A stretch of 28,781 nt of DNA, taken from NCBI GenBank assembly GCA_900768435.1, contig CAAGCW010000021.1:1-28781 (forward strand), in the 5' to 3' direction. This stretch comes from an uncultured Collinsella sp. (lineage in GTDB: Bacteria > Actinomycetota > Coriobacteriia > Coriobacteriales > Coriobacteriaceae). Below the pieces are notes generated by a model that was not told where the DNA came from, did not search any database, and saw nothing but the letters and a program-made list of their open reading frames with translations. Made by a program: the position numbers and the translations under genes. Below, piece by piece: positions 1 to 7,808 of the stretch. How positions within the stretch are numbered: the stretch's first letter is position 1; every line of letters begins with the position of its first letter.

Positions 1-1
1 C

Positions 2-46
2 TACGTGGGCCTCGTCGGCAAGAACCTCGACATCGCCTGTGACTAG
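2..46 (+). CDS. 3' end of an unrecognised gene (partial)
   Basis: The window opens in the last 14 codons of a plus-strand gene ending YVGLVGKNLDIACD and a TAG stop. I do not recognise the family from so short a tail. Its identity as coding sequence is supported by a second copy at 1422-1469, where the peptide is almost the same (YVGLVGKNLDITRD) and the differences still leave an open frame and the same stop codon. The body of this gene lies before the window. Confidence 0.55.
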   Translation, partial: YVGLVGKNLDIACD

Positions 47-55
47 CATCTTCCG

Positions 56-190
56 TCTCGATTTGTAACATCTAGCGGGCTAAATTATCTCTATCTGTTA
101 CAGATTGAGATAAACCGCAGAGGGTGCCCGAAAGATCTCGATCTGTAACACCAGGCCCGGTTTTGGCGGTCTACCTGTTACAGATCAAGA
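56..190. repeat. Two tandem hairpins, 80-nt period (left copy)
   Basis: Hairpin 1 pairs 56-70 with 96-110; hairpin 2 pairs 136-150 with 176-190. Arms are 15 nt of the form TCTCGATCTGTAACA and its complement, with a few mismatches. Both loops are exactly 25 nt, and the second unit starts exactly 80 nt after the first. This regular geometry is seen directly. The role (operator array, RNA structure or mobile repeat) is not known to me. Confidence 0.7.
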
Positions 191-203
191 CAAACCGTGC
201 CCA

Positions 204-240
204 AACCACCACAAAGGTGCCTGTCCCCTTTGTGGTGGTT
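204..240 (-). terminator. Repeat family A palindrome, likely terminator of the ATPase gene
   Basis: A perfect 14-bp stem (AACCACCACAAAGG, 204-217, with 227-240) and a 9-nt loop lie three bases past the ATPase stop codon. Read on the minus strand, the hairpin follows the gene directly, but there is no long U run. The same palindrome occurs at 1633-1668, 20893-20929 and 27532-27567, with a half copy at 24610-24629, so it is a dispersed repeat used at gene ends. Confidence 0.6.
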
Positions 241-242
241 GC

Positions 243-1349
243 CTAGAGCTGGCTGCGCAGGTAATCAGCCATATATGGGACGGCGAAGCGCACGTAACCG
301 CGGCGCGCTTGCTCGATAACGCCGGCGTCAATGAGGCGCCGGCGATACTTTTGCGCATAGTCGGGTGTGACCGACATGCGCTCCGCTACATCAGAAATAC
401 GCGACGCAGCGTCTTCGTCGTCAGCCATTGCGGCGAGAAACGCGACGTCTTGGTCAGATAGCGCGGCGAGCGTCGTTTCGCAGACATCGTTTTCGAAATC
501 GACCTTCGACGCTTCGATGGCTCCGTCAATTTGCCCTTGCGCTGCGCGTTCTCCAGCCTTGCAGCGATTGGCGATGTTATAGCCGATCAACTGCAGCATA
601 TAGGGTGAGCCTTGGGTCGCGCGAGCGGCACAGAGGCGAAGATGGCTTGGAATATCAAGGCAGAGCTCTTCGAAAGCCCGCTGGTAATAGGCGTCGACAT
701 CTCCGACCGAAAGCGGTTCGAGCGTGACCTTGCGAGCGCGGTTGAGAAACGTCAGCACGCGGTCATTGAGTGTTGCGCAGACGGCTCCCGGAAGGCCCGC
801 CATGACGAGTGCGACGTTGAGTCGTTCGCCGACCAGTTCTTGATAGGCGGTGACGAGCTGTCTAATCTCAGGCGAATTTGCCTGGAGCTCGTCGATGAGG
901 ATGAGGATGCCGTGTCCCTGCTCTGTCAGTTTGCGCGCAAGCTGCGTGAGTTTGAACTGAAAACTCTTGGTCTCCTGCACGTCTCGTGTGAACTCGAGGC
1001 CTGCCGAGAACCCAAAAACACTCAGGCTGCCACCCGTGAATTTGGGAAGACAGCGTTTGTTGACGTAAGGCTCGCCTGCCTCTTGGATTTTCTCAACAAT
1101 GCGCTCGAGCATATCCTCGGAGGCCACGGTAGGCGTGGCGACAACGAAGCCGAGCTTGCGTGCGCGATCGGCAAGTTCCCACAGAAGAACTGTCTTGCCG
1201 CTGCCTCGCTGACCAAGCATGAGCATGGCTCGGTCGCGATTGCCCGGCTCCTGCTCAAGGCCGGATATGAATGTCGAAATTACCGTTTCGCGCCCGACTA
1301 GATAAGAGGGGCGATTTCCAAATGAGGGGGAGAAGATGGGTTCGGTCAT
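243..1349 (-). CDS. AAA/STAND-like ATPase with C-terminal winged helix
   Basis: This 368-aa protein is a P-loop ATPase of the AAA_16/archaeal-ATPase type. The Walker A motif GQRGSGKT is at residues 46-53 and a Walker B ILILIDE runs to D153-E154. An N-terminal 'YLVGRE' box precedes the P-loop, as in Orc/Cdc6-like and STAND ATPases. The last ~75 residues look like a winged helix (AALSDQDVAFLAAM... YRRRLIDAGVIE), which suggests DNA binding or self-regulation. The start is supported by AAAGGAGA 6 nt upstream, within a purine-rich leader of repeated GGAAA units. It stands alone, with no adjacent partner gene, between two direct repeats, which suggests acquisition or rearrangement as a unit. Similar proteins occur beside transposons and defence genes, but I cannot assign a precise role. 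Confidence 0.85.
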   Translation of the reverse strand: MTEPIFSPSFGNRPSYLVGRETVISTFISGLEQEPGNRDRAMLMLGQRGSGKTVLLWELADRARKLGFVVATPTVASEDMLERIVEKIQEAGEPYVNKRCLPKFTGGSLSVFGFSAGLEFTRDVQETKSFQFKLTQLARKLTEQGHGILILIDELQANSPEIRQLVTAYQELVGERLNVALVMAGLPGAVCATLNDRVLTFLNRARKVTLEPLSVGDVDAYYQRAFEELCLDIPSHLRLCAARATQGSPYMLQLIGYNIANRCKAGERAAQGQIDGAIEASKVDFENDVCETTLAALSDQDVAFLAAMADDEDAASRISDVAERMSVTPDYAQKYRRRLIDAGVIEQARRGYVRFAVPYMADYLRSQL

Positions 1350-1400
1350 AAGTCTCCTTTCCTTTTTTTCCTATTTTTTCCTTTCTTTCCTATTCAGTCA

Positions 1401-1469
1401 AATGGTCTGTCACCCGAAGGCGGCTACGTGGGCCTCGTCGGCAAGAACCTCGACATCACCCGCGACTAG
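1401..1469 (+). pseudogene. Orphan 3' tail of the same gene that ends at 46
   Basis: The frame ...GLSPEGGYVGLVGKNLDITRD-TAG has no plausible gene body. Upstream is the pyrimidine-rich leader of the ATPase gene on the other strand, and no start codon with a ribosome site precedes it. It is therefore best read as the truncated 3' end of a second copy of the gene whose tail lies at 2-46. The family is unrecognised. The break lies somewhere between about 1350 and 1420. Confidence 0.6.
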
Positions 1470-1672
1470 GGGCTTCCTGTTTGTCTCGACCTGTAACATC
1501 TGACGGGCTAAATCGTCTCTTCCTGTTACAGATTGAGATAAACCGCAGAGGGTGCCCGAAAGATCTCGATCTGTAACACCAGGCCCGGTTTTGGCGGTCT
1601 ACCTGTTACAGATCAAGACAAACCGTGCCCAATCCGCCACAAAGGTGCCTATCCCCTTTGTGGTGGTTGGCG
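1425..1672. repeat. Direct repeat, right copy (matches 1-241)
   Basis: This is the right-hand copy of the flanking repeat. It contains hairpins 1484-1498/1524-1538 and 1564-1578/1604-1618, again with 25-nt loops and an 80-nt period. It ends in a decayed family A palindrome (1633-1668, left arm carrying two changes). Together with 1673-1827 it fills the gene-free stretch between the ATPase and the glucosidase. Confidence 0.85.
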
Positions 1673-1762
1673 GTTTGGGCGGGCAGGTATCAAAAAGTGT
1701 CAGACGGGGGCGGCTGCCGGGCCGCCGTGTGCGAAAAGAAGTGTCGGCCTGCGTCGCTGTCG

Positions 1763-1791
1763 TTGAGCGAGGTCCTATTTGCGGGGATACT
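1763..1791 (+). promoter_or_regulatory. Possible sigma-70-type promoter of the GH1 gene
   Basis: TTGAGC (1763-1768) and GATACT (1786-1791) are spaced by 17 nt, each matching four of six consensus bases, and lie ~37 nt before the GH1 start. A GC-rich inverted repeat sits just upstream at about 1705-1726. This is a motif match only. Confidence 0.35.
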
Positions 1792-1827
1792 GAAGCCACG
1801 ACAAGCAGCGTGTGAAAGGATTGATGC

Positions 1828-3258
1828 ATGGCTTTCCGTAAAGACTTCCTGTGGGGCGGCGCGACGGCTGCCAACCAATGCGAGGGTGCCTACGACGTGG
1901 ACGGCCGCGGCCTGGCCAACGTGGACGTGGCGCCGCACGGCTCGGAGCGTTTCGCGGTGGTCTCCGGCCAGCGCAAGATGCTCGACTTCGAGGACGGCTA
2001 TTACTACCCCGCGCAGACCGGCATCGATTTCTATCACCACTACAAGGAGGACATCGCCCTCTTTGCCGAGATGGGCTTTAAGACCTTCCGCATGAGCCTG
2101 GCCTGGACCCGCATCTTCCCCAACGGCGACGAGACTGAGCCCAACGAGGCCGGCCTGGCCTTCTACGAGGACGTGTTCCGCGAGTGTCAGGCGCACGGCA
2201 TTGAGCCGCTCGTGACCATCACGCACTTCGACTGCCCGATTCACCTCATCAAGGAGTACGGCGGCTGGCGCAACCGCAAGCTCATCGACTTCTACAAGAA
2301 CCTCGCGACCACGATCTTCACCCGCTACAAGGGCCTGGTGAAGTACTGGCTCACCTTCAACGAGATCAACATGATCTTGCACCTGCCGTTTATGGGTGCC
2401 GGCCTGGTCTTTGAGGAGGGCGAGAACAAGGAGGCCGTCGAGTACCTGGCCGCCCACAACGAGCTCGTTGCCAGCGCTTGGGCAACCAAGATCGCTCACG
2501 AGATCGACCCTGAGGTCAAGATCGGTTGCATGCTTGCCGCAGGTAGCTACTACCCCTACAGCTGCCGTCCGGTCGATGTGCGCCAGGCGCAGCTCGACAA
2601 CCAGGACAACTACTTCTTCGTTGACGTCCAGAGCCGCGGCTACTACCCGGCCTATGCCGTCAAGAAGCTCGAGCGTCTGGGCATCGATGTGGGCATGACC
2701 GACGAGGACCGCGAGATCCTGGCCGCCAACACCGTCGACTTCATCAGCTTTAGCTACTACTCCACCCGCTGCTCCGCCGGTGCTGATAACCCTGATGTCG
2801 AGCGCACCCAGGGCAACGCCTTCGCCGGCGCCAAGAACCCCTATCTGCAGGAGAGCCAGTGGGGCTGGGCCATCGATCCGCTGGGCTTCCGCATCACCCT
2901 CAACGACCTGTACGACCGTTATCAGAAGCCGCTGTTTGTGGTCGAGAACGGTCTGGGCGCCAAGGATGTTGTCGAGGAGGATGGCTCCATCAACGACGAC
3001 TACCGTATCGATTACCTGCGCCAGCATATCGCCGCGATGCGCGACGCGGTGACTGAGGACGGCGTCGACCTGCTGGGCTACACCACCTGGGGCCCCATCG
3101 ATCTGGTGAGCGCCGGTACGGGCGAGATGTCCAAGCGTTACGGCTTTATCTACGTCGACCGCGATGATGCGGGCAACGGCACCCTCAAGCGTTCCAAAAA
3201 GAAGAGCTTTCACTGGTACAAGCATGTCATTGAAACGAATGGTGAGGATCTGTCCTAA
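1828..3258 (+). CDS. 6-phospho-beta-glucosidase (GH1)
   Basis: This 476-aa cytoplasmic enzyme hydrolyses 6-phospho-beta-glucosides delivered by a PTS, giving glucose 6-phosphate and an aglycone or sugar. It begins with the GH1 signature FLWGGATAANQCEGA. The acid/base glutamate is E179 in TFNEIN and the nucleophile E373 in VVENG. The loop M434-SKRYGFIYVD carries the Ser, Lys and Tyr that bind the 6-phosphate, which separates phospho-glucosidases (BglA/AscB type) from plain beta-glucosidases. The length is normal for the family. The ATG at 1828 has GAAAGGA 7 nt upstream. It is a single-gene unit ended by a strong terminator. The nearest PTS permease in the window is 13 kb away at 16059, so a functional link is plausible but inferred. 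Confidence 0.93.
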   Translation: MAFRKDFLWGGATAANQCEGAYDVDGRGLANVDVAPHGSERFAVVSGQRKMLDFEDGYYYPAQTGIDFYHHYKEDIALFAEMGFKTFRMSLAWTRIFPNGDETEPNEAGLAFYEDVFRECQAHGIEPLVTITHFDCPIHLIKEYGGWRNRKLIDFYKNLATTIFTRYKGLVKYWLTFNEINMILHLPFMGAGLVFEEGENKEAVEYLAAHNELVASAWATKIAHEIDPEVKIGCMLAAGSYYPYSCRPVDVRQAQLDNQDNYFFVDVQSRGYYPAYAVKKLERLGIDVGMTDEDREILAANTVDFISFSYYSTRCSAGADNPDVERTQGNAFAGAKNPYLQESQWGWAIDPLGFRITLNDLYDRYQKPLFVVENGLGAKDVVEEDGSINDDYRIDYLRQHIAAMRDAVTEDGVDLLGYTTWGPIDLVSAGTGEMSKRYGFIYVDRDDAGNGTLKRSKKKSFHWYKHVIETNGEDLS

Positions 3259-3294
3259 GGAAGCCGAGACACTCAACTTCAGAGTTTCCTAACC

Positions 3295-3334
3295 AAAACG
3301 CCCGGCGAGCAGTTAATGCCCGCCGGGCGTTTTG
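3295..3334 (+). terminator. Rho-independent terminator of the GH1 gene
   Basis: A perfect stem AAAACGCCCGGCG / CGCCGGGCGTTTT with a 13-nt loop is followed by GTT. It lies 36 nt after the GH1 stop codon. Confidence 0.85.
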
Positions 3335-3351
3335 TTAAAAGAAGTGAAAGC

Positions 3352-3550
3352 ACTCATTGGGGACGTACTTAAATGAGTGCCCGCAGAATGAGAGTGGATA
3401 ATCTCCCGTTTTTAGCCTGTTTGTGGGCTCAAAGTGGGAGATTATCCACTCTCGCCATTTGGGCGTCCAAAAATCCTCGCTCGTTTTGTCTTAGTCATTG
3501 GGGACGTTCTTAAACGACTAGTCGCTGGGGACACTCTTTGCCGAGCCTTG
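3352..3550. repeat. Composite palindromic repeat (families B-D-B'-C), copy 1
   Basis: This accounts for most of the gap between GH1 and the next gene (3259-3616). Family B at 3352-3378 is a 27-nt near-palindrome with core TTGGGGACGTACTTAAATG. Family D is a hairpin with perfect 18-nt arms (GAGAGTGGATAATCTCCC, 3390-3407, with 3436-3453) and a 28-nt loop that itself contains AGCC/GGCT. A variant B' follows at about 3497-3522, then family C (TGGGGACACTCTTTG) at about 3528-3542. The same order B, D, C recurs at 12225-12420, and B, C at 19123-19185. Confidence 0.85.
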
Positions 3551-3616
3551 CCGTCTGCGAATTTTGGGACATGTGGCCCGCTTTTTGGGCCCGCCTGTCG
3601 GTACACTAAAAGCACT

Positions 3617-5500
3617 ATGGGTACCCGCGAGCGACATATCGGCCACGCGGCCGCCCGATCCGCACCCGTGGCGGATCCCAGGGGCGGCAGGCTCTTCGCC
3701 ATGCCGCGATTCCTTGTTGGTATAACACATCAGGTGTACCGTCACCGCGTCTTTGCTATCGCCGGCGCCATCACCGTGCTGTTCCTCATGCTTTTGGCAG
3801 TCTTGCCGGCGCTGTTTGCCTCCGACCCCAAGCTTTCCAACGTCGTGCCCGCCTATTGCGAGGTGTCCGAAGAGGTCGTGGATGCGCTCGTCCACTCGAG
3901 CTCTCTCCCGTTGCTTGTCGCCGCAATTATATTTTCGATCTGGGGTGTATCGGTCTATCTGCGCTGTTTGGACTATGTGTTGCGCCGCCGCCTTGTTGCC
4001 GTCGCCACCATCTGCGCCCTCTGGATGATTGAGGTCATCCTCAAATACAAGTCGTTCACACCGTTCTATGCCACCGTGCTGTGGTATCTGTACTACGTGC
4101 CCATGACGCTCATTCCGCTGCTCTACCAGCTGTGCGGCCTGCGCCTTGCGGGGCTGGAACAACACCGTGCGGGCCGTCGCTATCGCAGCATCTTGTGGAT
4201 CGTGGCCATCCTACTTATCGGTTTTGTGCTCACCAACGATTTCCACCGGCAGGTATTCCACTTTGACCGTGCAAGCGACACCTGGAGCAACGATTACACG
4301 TACGGCTGGGGCTATTTCGCCGTCTTAGTGTGGACGGCCTTTGACTTCGTGGCCTTTTTTATCCTGGTTGGTCGGTCCTCATCCTTTCGCATCCAGCGTT
4401 TCTCGGGCACGGCGGCGCTCGTACTGCTGGGTGGCGCATTCTTTGCCATCTCGTATGCTCTGCGCGTGCCCTGGGCATGGAGGCTCAACTTTTCGCTCGT
4501 CTATTGCGTCTTGTGCGTGGTGGCGATGGAAATCTGTCTCGATTGCGGTGTCATTCCGTCATATCACGACATTGCTGGCATCTTCGATACCTTGCCGCTC
4601 GACCTCAAAGTTCTAACGCGCGACCTGCAGGAAGTCTATGCCACACCGGTGTCGAAGCCAATGCCGGCGGGCGTGTGCGAAGAACTTCGGGCCCAGGAAC
4701 ACGGGCATGCCCATGCCTTTGCTGTGGCGTCCGATCCCGATGTAATGTATCGCGCCTTTCCACTGCTGGGCGGATCGGCCCTGCTTGCCCAAGACGTGTC
4801 GGAGCTCAACGAGCTTAACCGTGAACTGGCACATCGTCGCATGGAGCTGCAGCGCCAAAATGAGCTGCTCACGGCCGACTACGATCTTAAGACGCATCTG
4901 GCAGATCAAGAGGCCGAGACCTTGCTAGTCCAAGACGTGGACCAGGCGCTTGCCCGCGCGTTCGAAGAGATGTACGACCTGCTGAGCTCGCTGCCACCGT
5001 TGACCGACGAGGCGTCTTCACACGAGCGTTACCGCATGCTGCAGCGCGCCAAGATGCTCGTCGCCTATTGCAAGCGCAAAGGGTCGCTCACGTTGGCGCA
5101 GCACGGGGAGAGCGGTTTTGATCGCGACCGCATTCAACTCATTGCCAATGAGCTCGCAAGCGACCTGCGCACCATCGATGTCGATTGCGCCTCGATTATC
5201 GCCATACGGCGCCCGATGCACGCCAGTACGGTAAGCGCCCTGTACGACTGCGTGTATGACTTTGCGTTTTTTGCCTACACCACCGACCATCCGGCGCTTA
5301 TGTATCACTTGGGCGACCATGACCGGTGCAGTGTCGAGCTGCGCGCCACGCTTTTTTCCAACGATGATGAAGATCTTTCGCAGACGCCCGCTGCGCAAGA
5401 GCTCGAAAGCGCTCTGCAAGGGCGCAACGTGGCATACCGCCTTGAGGGCGAGCCCGGCCAGCTGCGCATGATCGTCTTGATGCCGAGGGCGGGTGAGTGA
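3617..5500 (+). CDS. Membrane sensor with degenerate histidine-kinase core
   Basis: From ATG 3617 this is 627 aa. Residues ~40-305 hold seven or eight hydrophobic segments, like the 7TM sensor domains of some kinases. Next come a soluble stretch, a coiled coil (~395-436), and a region matching the neighbouring kinase's dimerisation helix. In place of its phospho-accepting 'VHDVIGQRL' this protein has 'VQDVDQALA', with Gln (codon at 4931-4933) instead of His. No ATP-binding N or G box is visible in the C-terminus. It therefore looks like a sensory pseudo-kinase. It overlaps the kinase gene by four bases (GTGA), so the two are translated together. The start is uncertain: 3617 follows a TACACT box closely and may be leaderless; ATG 3701, after GGCAGG, is the alternative. 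An upstream extension would run into repeats. Confidence 0.75.
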   Translation: MGTRERHIGHAAARSAPVADPRGGRLFAMPRFLVGITHQVYRHRVFAIAGAITVLFLMLLAVLPALFASDPKLSNVVPAYCEVSEEVVDALVHSSSLPLLVAAIIFSIWGVSVYLRCLDYVLRRRLVAVATICALWMIEVILKYKSFTPFYATVLWYLYYVPMTLIPLLYQLCGLRLAGLEQHRAGRRYRSILWIVAILLIGFVLTNDFHRQVFHFDRASDTWSNDYTYGWGYFAVLVWTAFDFVAFFILVGRSSSFRIQRFSGTAALVLLGGAFFAISYALRVPWAWRLNFSLVYCVLCVVAMEICLDCGVIPSYHDIAGIFDTLPLDLKVLTRDLQEVYATPVSKPMPAGVCEELRAQEHGHAHAFAVASDPDVMYRAFPLLGGSALLAQDVSELNELNRELAHRRMELQRQNELLTADYDLKTHLADQEAETLLVQDVDQALARAFEEMYDLLSSLPPLTDEASSHERYRMLQRAKMLVAYCKRKGSLTLAQHGESGFDRDRIQLIANELASDLRTIDVDCASIIAIRRPMHASTVSALYDCVYDFAFFAYTTDHPALMYHLGDHDRCSVELRATLFSNDDEDLSQTPAAQELESALQGRNVAYRLEGEPGQLRMIVLMPRAGE

Positions 5501-6996
5501 CGATGCAGATTTCGTTCATCCTTCCCCAAATCGTTGCGCTCGATGTTGTCTTTGCCCTGGCTGCGTGTCTGCAGACGATCCACGTCCCGCTCATCGCATC
5601 GCGCCGCTCGTCCTATAACCGTAAGGTGATTTGCGTCTACGAGACGAGCCTTGTGCTTCACCTGATGATTTCGGCGCTCATCTTATTCGCGTCGTCTGGC
5701 TCGTATCTGATGGCGCCGCTTGACGTTTGCGCCAGGGCAATGGGCGGAGTGCTGTTGCTCAATGTCGCGATCTTTGCCTATGGCGTGGTCCTTATGGTGC
5801 ACTATCGTCGCCCTGTCATGCTGGCCGAGCTGCTGCTTGTTGTCGCCGTTACACCGCCGGTGGTTTTTGCCATGGGCTCGGCGTGGGCCGTTGTCCTTAT
5901 CGCAGAGGGTGCGTTCTTCCTGTTTCGCTCCATCGCGGCGCTCTTGATGGACGTCCGTAACCGCCAGGAAGATATCACGGCGTTCTCGACAATCGAAACC
6001 ATCAACGTGATTCCCGTGGGCATCCTGTATCTGGACTCGAGGGGCCGTCCACTGCTCATGAACCGCTGCATGCGCAAAAACCTGGTGGAGCTTCATATGC
6101 CCACCGACCTAGGCGATATGAGCGGTACATGGAACGACCTGCGCAAGCTCAGCATGCAAATGCCCGAAAGCAGCCAGAGCCGCGTGCGCATCAATTTGGA
6201 CCGCTTTGGTGAGGCGCGCGTTGTGGTCGAGGTTTCTCCCGCCGAGATTCGCTTGTTTGTGCACGATGACGTTATGGTTTCTGGCCGCCTCTTCGAGCGC
6301 ATTATCGGTTTGGATGTAACGGAGTACGCGCATGCTCACGATCGTTTGGCGCAAGCCAACCACCTGCTTGAGCTCGCGGGTCAAGAGCTCCAGGCCCAGA
6401 TCGAGGAAGTCAAAAAGGTTGCCGACAATGCGGCCTATCTGCGTATGCGCGCTCGCGTGCATGACGTGATCGGCCAGCGCCTGTCTATCCTCCATCGCTA
6501 TTTGGAGGAGGGGCGCCTGGACGACGAGTCGCTCGAGCAGATCGACCCGCTGCTGCGCTCAATCGCTGCCGATCTGCGCAGCGGGGGCGACGCCGAACCG
6601 GCAGAGCAACTGGGCGATATCGTCCATGCTTTTGGCCTGGTGAGCGTGCAGATCGATGTGGAGGGCGAGCTGCCAAGCGACGTGCGTGTCGCCGCCGCCT
6701 TTTTGCAGATTATCCGCGAGGCCTCGACCAATGCCACCAAGCATGCGCAGGCGCATCGGGTCCATGTGCGCTTGTGGCAGGAGGGGACGGATGCTGACGT
6801 CGTCGCGCACATGACGATTTCTAACGACGGGTCCCCGGCCCCCGTATCGTATCGCGAGGGAACGGGTATCCCAGGTATGAGGCATGTCGCGCAAGATCTG
6901 GGTGGCAGCCTAGAGGTCCACGCCACCCCGCCCTTTACGCTTACGGTATCCATTCCGCTTAACGCCAACGACACGTCCCAAAGGAGAAACTCATGA
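5497..6996 (+). CDS. NarL-type membrane histidine kinase
   Basis: This 499-aa protein is the sensor kinase of a two-component pair. Residues ~5-155 form several membrane helices. A PAS-like soluble part (~165-285) and a short coiled coil follow. The HisKA_3 box RARVHDVIGQRL carries the phospho-accepting H322. The ATPase domain shows an N box IREASTNATKH (~405) and a G box GTGIPGM (~455). The order and the close HisKA_3 match fit kinases that pair with LuxR/NarL regulators, and such a regulator follows with an ATGA overlap. The start may be GTG 5497, overlapping the previous stop, or ATG 5503 with GGTGAG just before it; I list the longer one. The signal sensed is unknown. Confidence 0.88.
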   Translation: MTMQISFILPQIVALDVVFALAACLQTIHVPLIASRRSSYNRKVICVYETSLVLHLMISALILFASSGSYLMAPLDVCARAMGGVLLLNVAIFAYGVVLMVHYRRPVMLAELLLVVAVTPPVVFAMGSAWAVVLIAEGAFFLFRSIAALLMDVRNRQEDITAFSTIETINVIPVGILYLDSRGRPLLMNRCMRKNLVELHMPTDLGDMSGTWNDLRKLSMQMPESSQSRVRINLDRFGEARVVVEVSPAEIRLFVHDDVMVSGRLFERIIGLDVTEYAHAHDRLAQANHLLELAGQELQAQIEEVKKVADNAAYLRMRARVHDVIGQRLSILHRYLEEGRLDDESLEQIDPLLRSIAADLRSGGDAEPAEQLGDIVHAFGLVSVQIDVEGELPSDVRVAAAFLQIIREASTNATKHAQAHRVHVRLWQEGTDADVVAHMTISNDGSPAPVSYREGTGIPGMRHVAQDLGGSLEVHATPPFTLTVSIPLNANDTSQRRNS

Positions 6997-7616
6997 TCCG
7001 CGTGTTAATTGTCGAAGATCAGGCCATCCTGCGCGAGAGCCTGGCGCGCTCCGTTGGCGACCAGCCCGATATGACCGTCGTTGCCGCGATCGCCGATGCC
7101 TCCGAGGCCTTGGGTGTCGCGCTCAAGGAGCGCCCGGACATGATACTGATGGACGTGTGCACCGAACACGATTCAAACGGCATCGTGGCGGCGGCACGCA
7201 TCAAGGAGCAGCTGCCCGAGTGTCGCATCATTATCATGACAGGCATGCCCGAGATCACCTTTGTCGATCAGGCCCGCGAGGCGGGCGTCGATAGCTTTGT
7301 GTACAAGAACGTCGGTATCGACGAGCTGTTCGCTGTGATGCGCTCCACGCTGGCGGGCTACTGCACGTTTCCCAAGCCGCCCGAGAGCATTTTCTCGGGC
7401 ACGGCGGCCCTCGACGATGTTGAGCTGTCGATTTTGCGCCTTGCCTGCGAGGGCAAGAGCCGTCGCGAGATTGCGGGCGAGCTGTTTATGAGCGAGGGCA
7501 CCATCAAGCGTCGCATCTCGGAGATTCTGAGCAAGACCGGCTACGACAACATCATGCGCCTGGCAGTGCATGCGGTGACCGAGGGGAGCATCGTCCCCAA
7601 TATGGAACGCCCGTAG
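6993..7616 (+). CDS. LuxR/NarL-family response regulator
   Basis: This 207-aa regulator has a receiver domain (1-~120) with acidic pair E8-D9, phospho-accepting D54 in ILMDVCTE, T83 and K105. The C-terminal LuxR helix-turn-helix (~140-200) includes REIAGELFMSEGTIKRRISEIL. ATG 6993 overlaps the kinase stop (ATGA) and has AAAGGAGA 5 nt upstream, so it is the last gene of a three-gene operon. It is expected to be phosphorylated by the adjacent kinase and to bind DNA; its targets are not visible here. Confidence 0.93.
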   Translation: MIRVLIVEDQAILRESLARSVGDQPDMTVVAAIADASEALGVALKERPDMILMDVCTEHDSNGIVAAARIKEQLPECRIIIMTGMPEITFVDQAREAGVDSFVYKNVGIDELFAVMRSTLAGYCTFPKPPESIFSGTAALDDVELSILRLACEGKSRREIAGELFMSEGTIKRRISEILSKTGYDNIMRLAVHAVTEGSIVPNMERP

Positions 7617-7652
7617 TCGGCACACTCGCCCGTACATCGACGCTAAAAACTA

Positions 7653-7691
7653 GGCCGCCCGCCGTTTCGCATTCGAAAACGGCGGGCGGCC
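7653..7691 (+). terminator. Terminator of the signalling operon
   Basis: A perfect 15-bp stem GGCCGCCCGCCGTTT / AAACGGCGGGCGGCC with an 9-nt loop lies 36 nt after the response-regulator stop. There is no clear T run after it, so termination strength is uncertain. Confidence 0.7.
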
Positions 7692-7726
7692 TGCTTGTGC
7701 GGGCAGTGCTGTCGGCACAAAGCGAC

Positions 7727-7755
7727 GGGGCCGCAGGATCAACTCCTGCGGCCCC
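7727..7755 (-). terminator. Hairpin between convergent genes, likely terminator of the lipoprotein gene
   Basis: A perfect 12-bp stem GGGGCCGCAGGA / TCCTGCGGCCCC with a 5-nt loop lies between the convergent response-regulator and lipoprotein genes. On the minus strand it is followed by CGTCGCTTTG, only a weak U tract. Confidence 0.6.
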
Positions 7756-7808
7756 GCTTGGCATGTGCGCGGATGTGTCCGCCAATCCGCGACTATCGAT
7801 GTCTACCG

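Larger units (their letters stand above)
1..241. repeat. Direct repeat, left copy (matches 1425-1672)
   Basis: These ~240 bases recur at 1425-1672 in the same orientation with scattered substitutions and about four bases of indel. Each copy holds a gene tail with TAG stop, two tandem hairpins, and a CCACAAAGG/CCTTTGTGG palindrome. The two copies bracket exactly one gene, the ATPase at 243-1349. The left boundary cannot be seen because the window starts inside it. Confidence 0.85.

Noticed and set aside
1680..1827. BglG/LicT-type antiterminator site before the GH1 gene
   Set aside because: A GC-rich inverted repeat is present at about 1705-1726, but there is no recognisable RAT consensus or overlapping T-tailed terminator.
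1690..3276. Long minus-strand reading frame opposite the GH1 gene
   Set aside because: It is the mirror of a clear GH1 enzyme with all catalytic residues; long antisense frames are common in GC-rich genes. The same applies opposite the PTS gene (16014-17492), mgtA (24696-26768), the hydrolase (14513-15631) and the Sde182-like gene (12329-13468).
3434..3616. N-terminal extension of the pseudo-kinase from 3434
   Set aside because: It would start inside the family D repeat at a GTG with no ribosome site and encode a low-complexity stretch; ATG 3617 or 3701 is more plausible.
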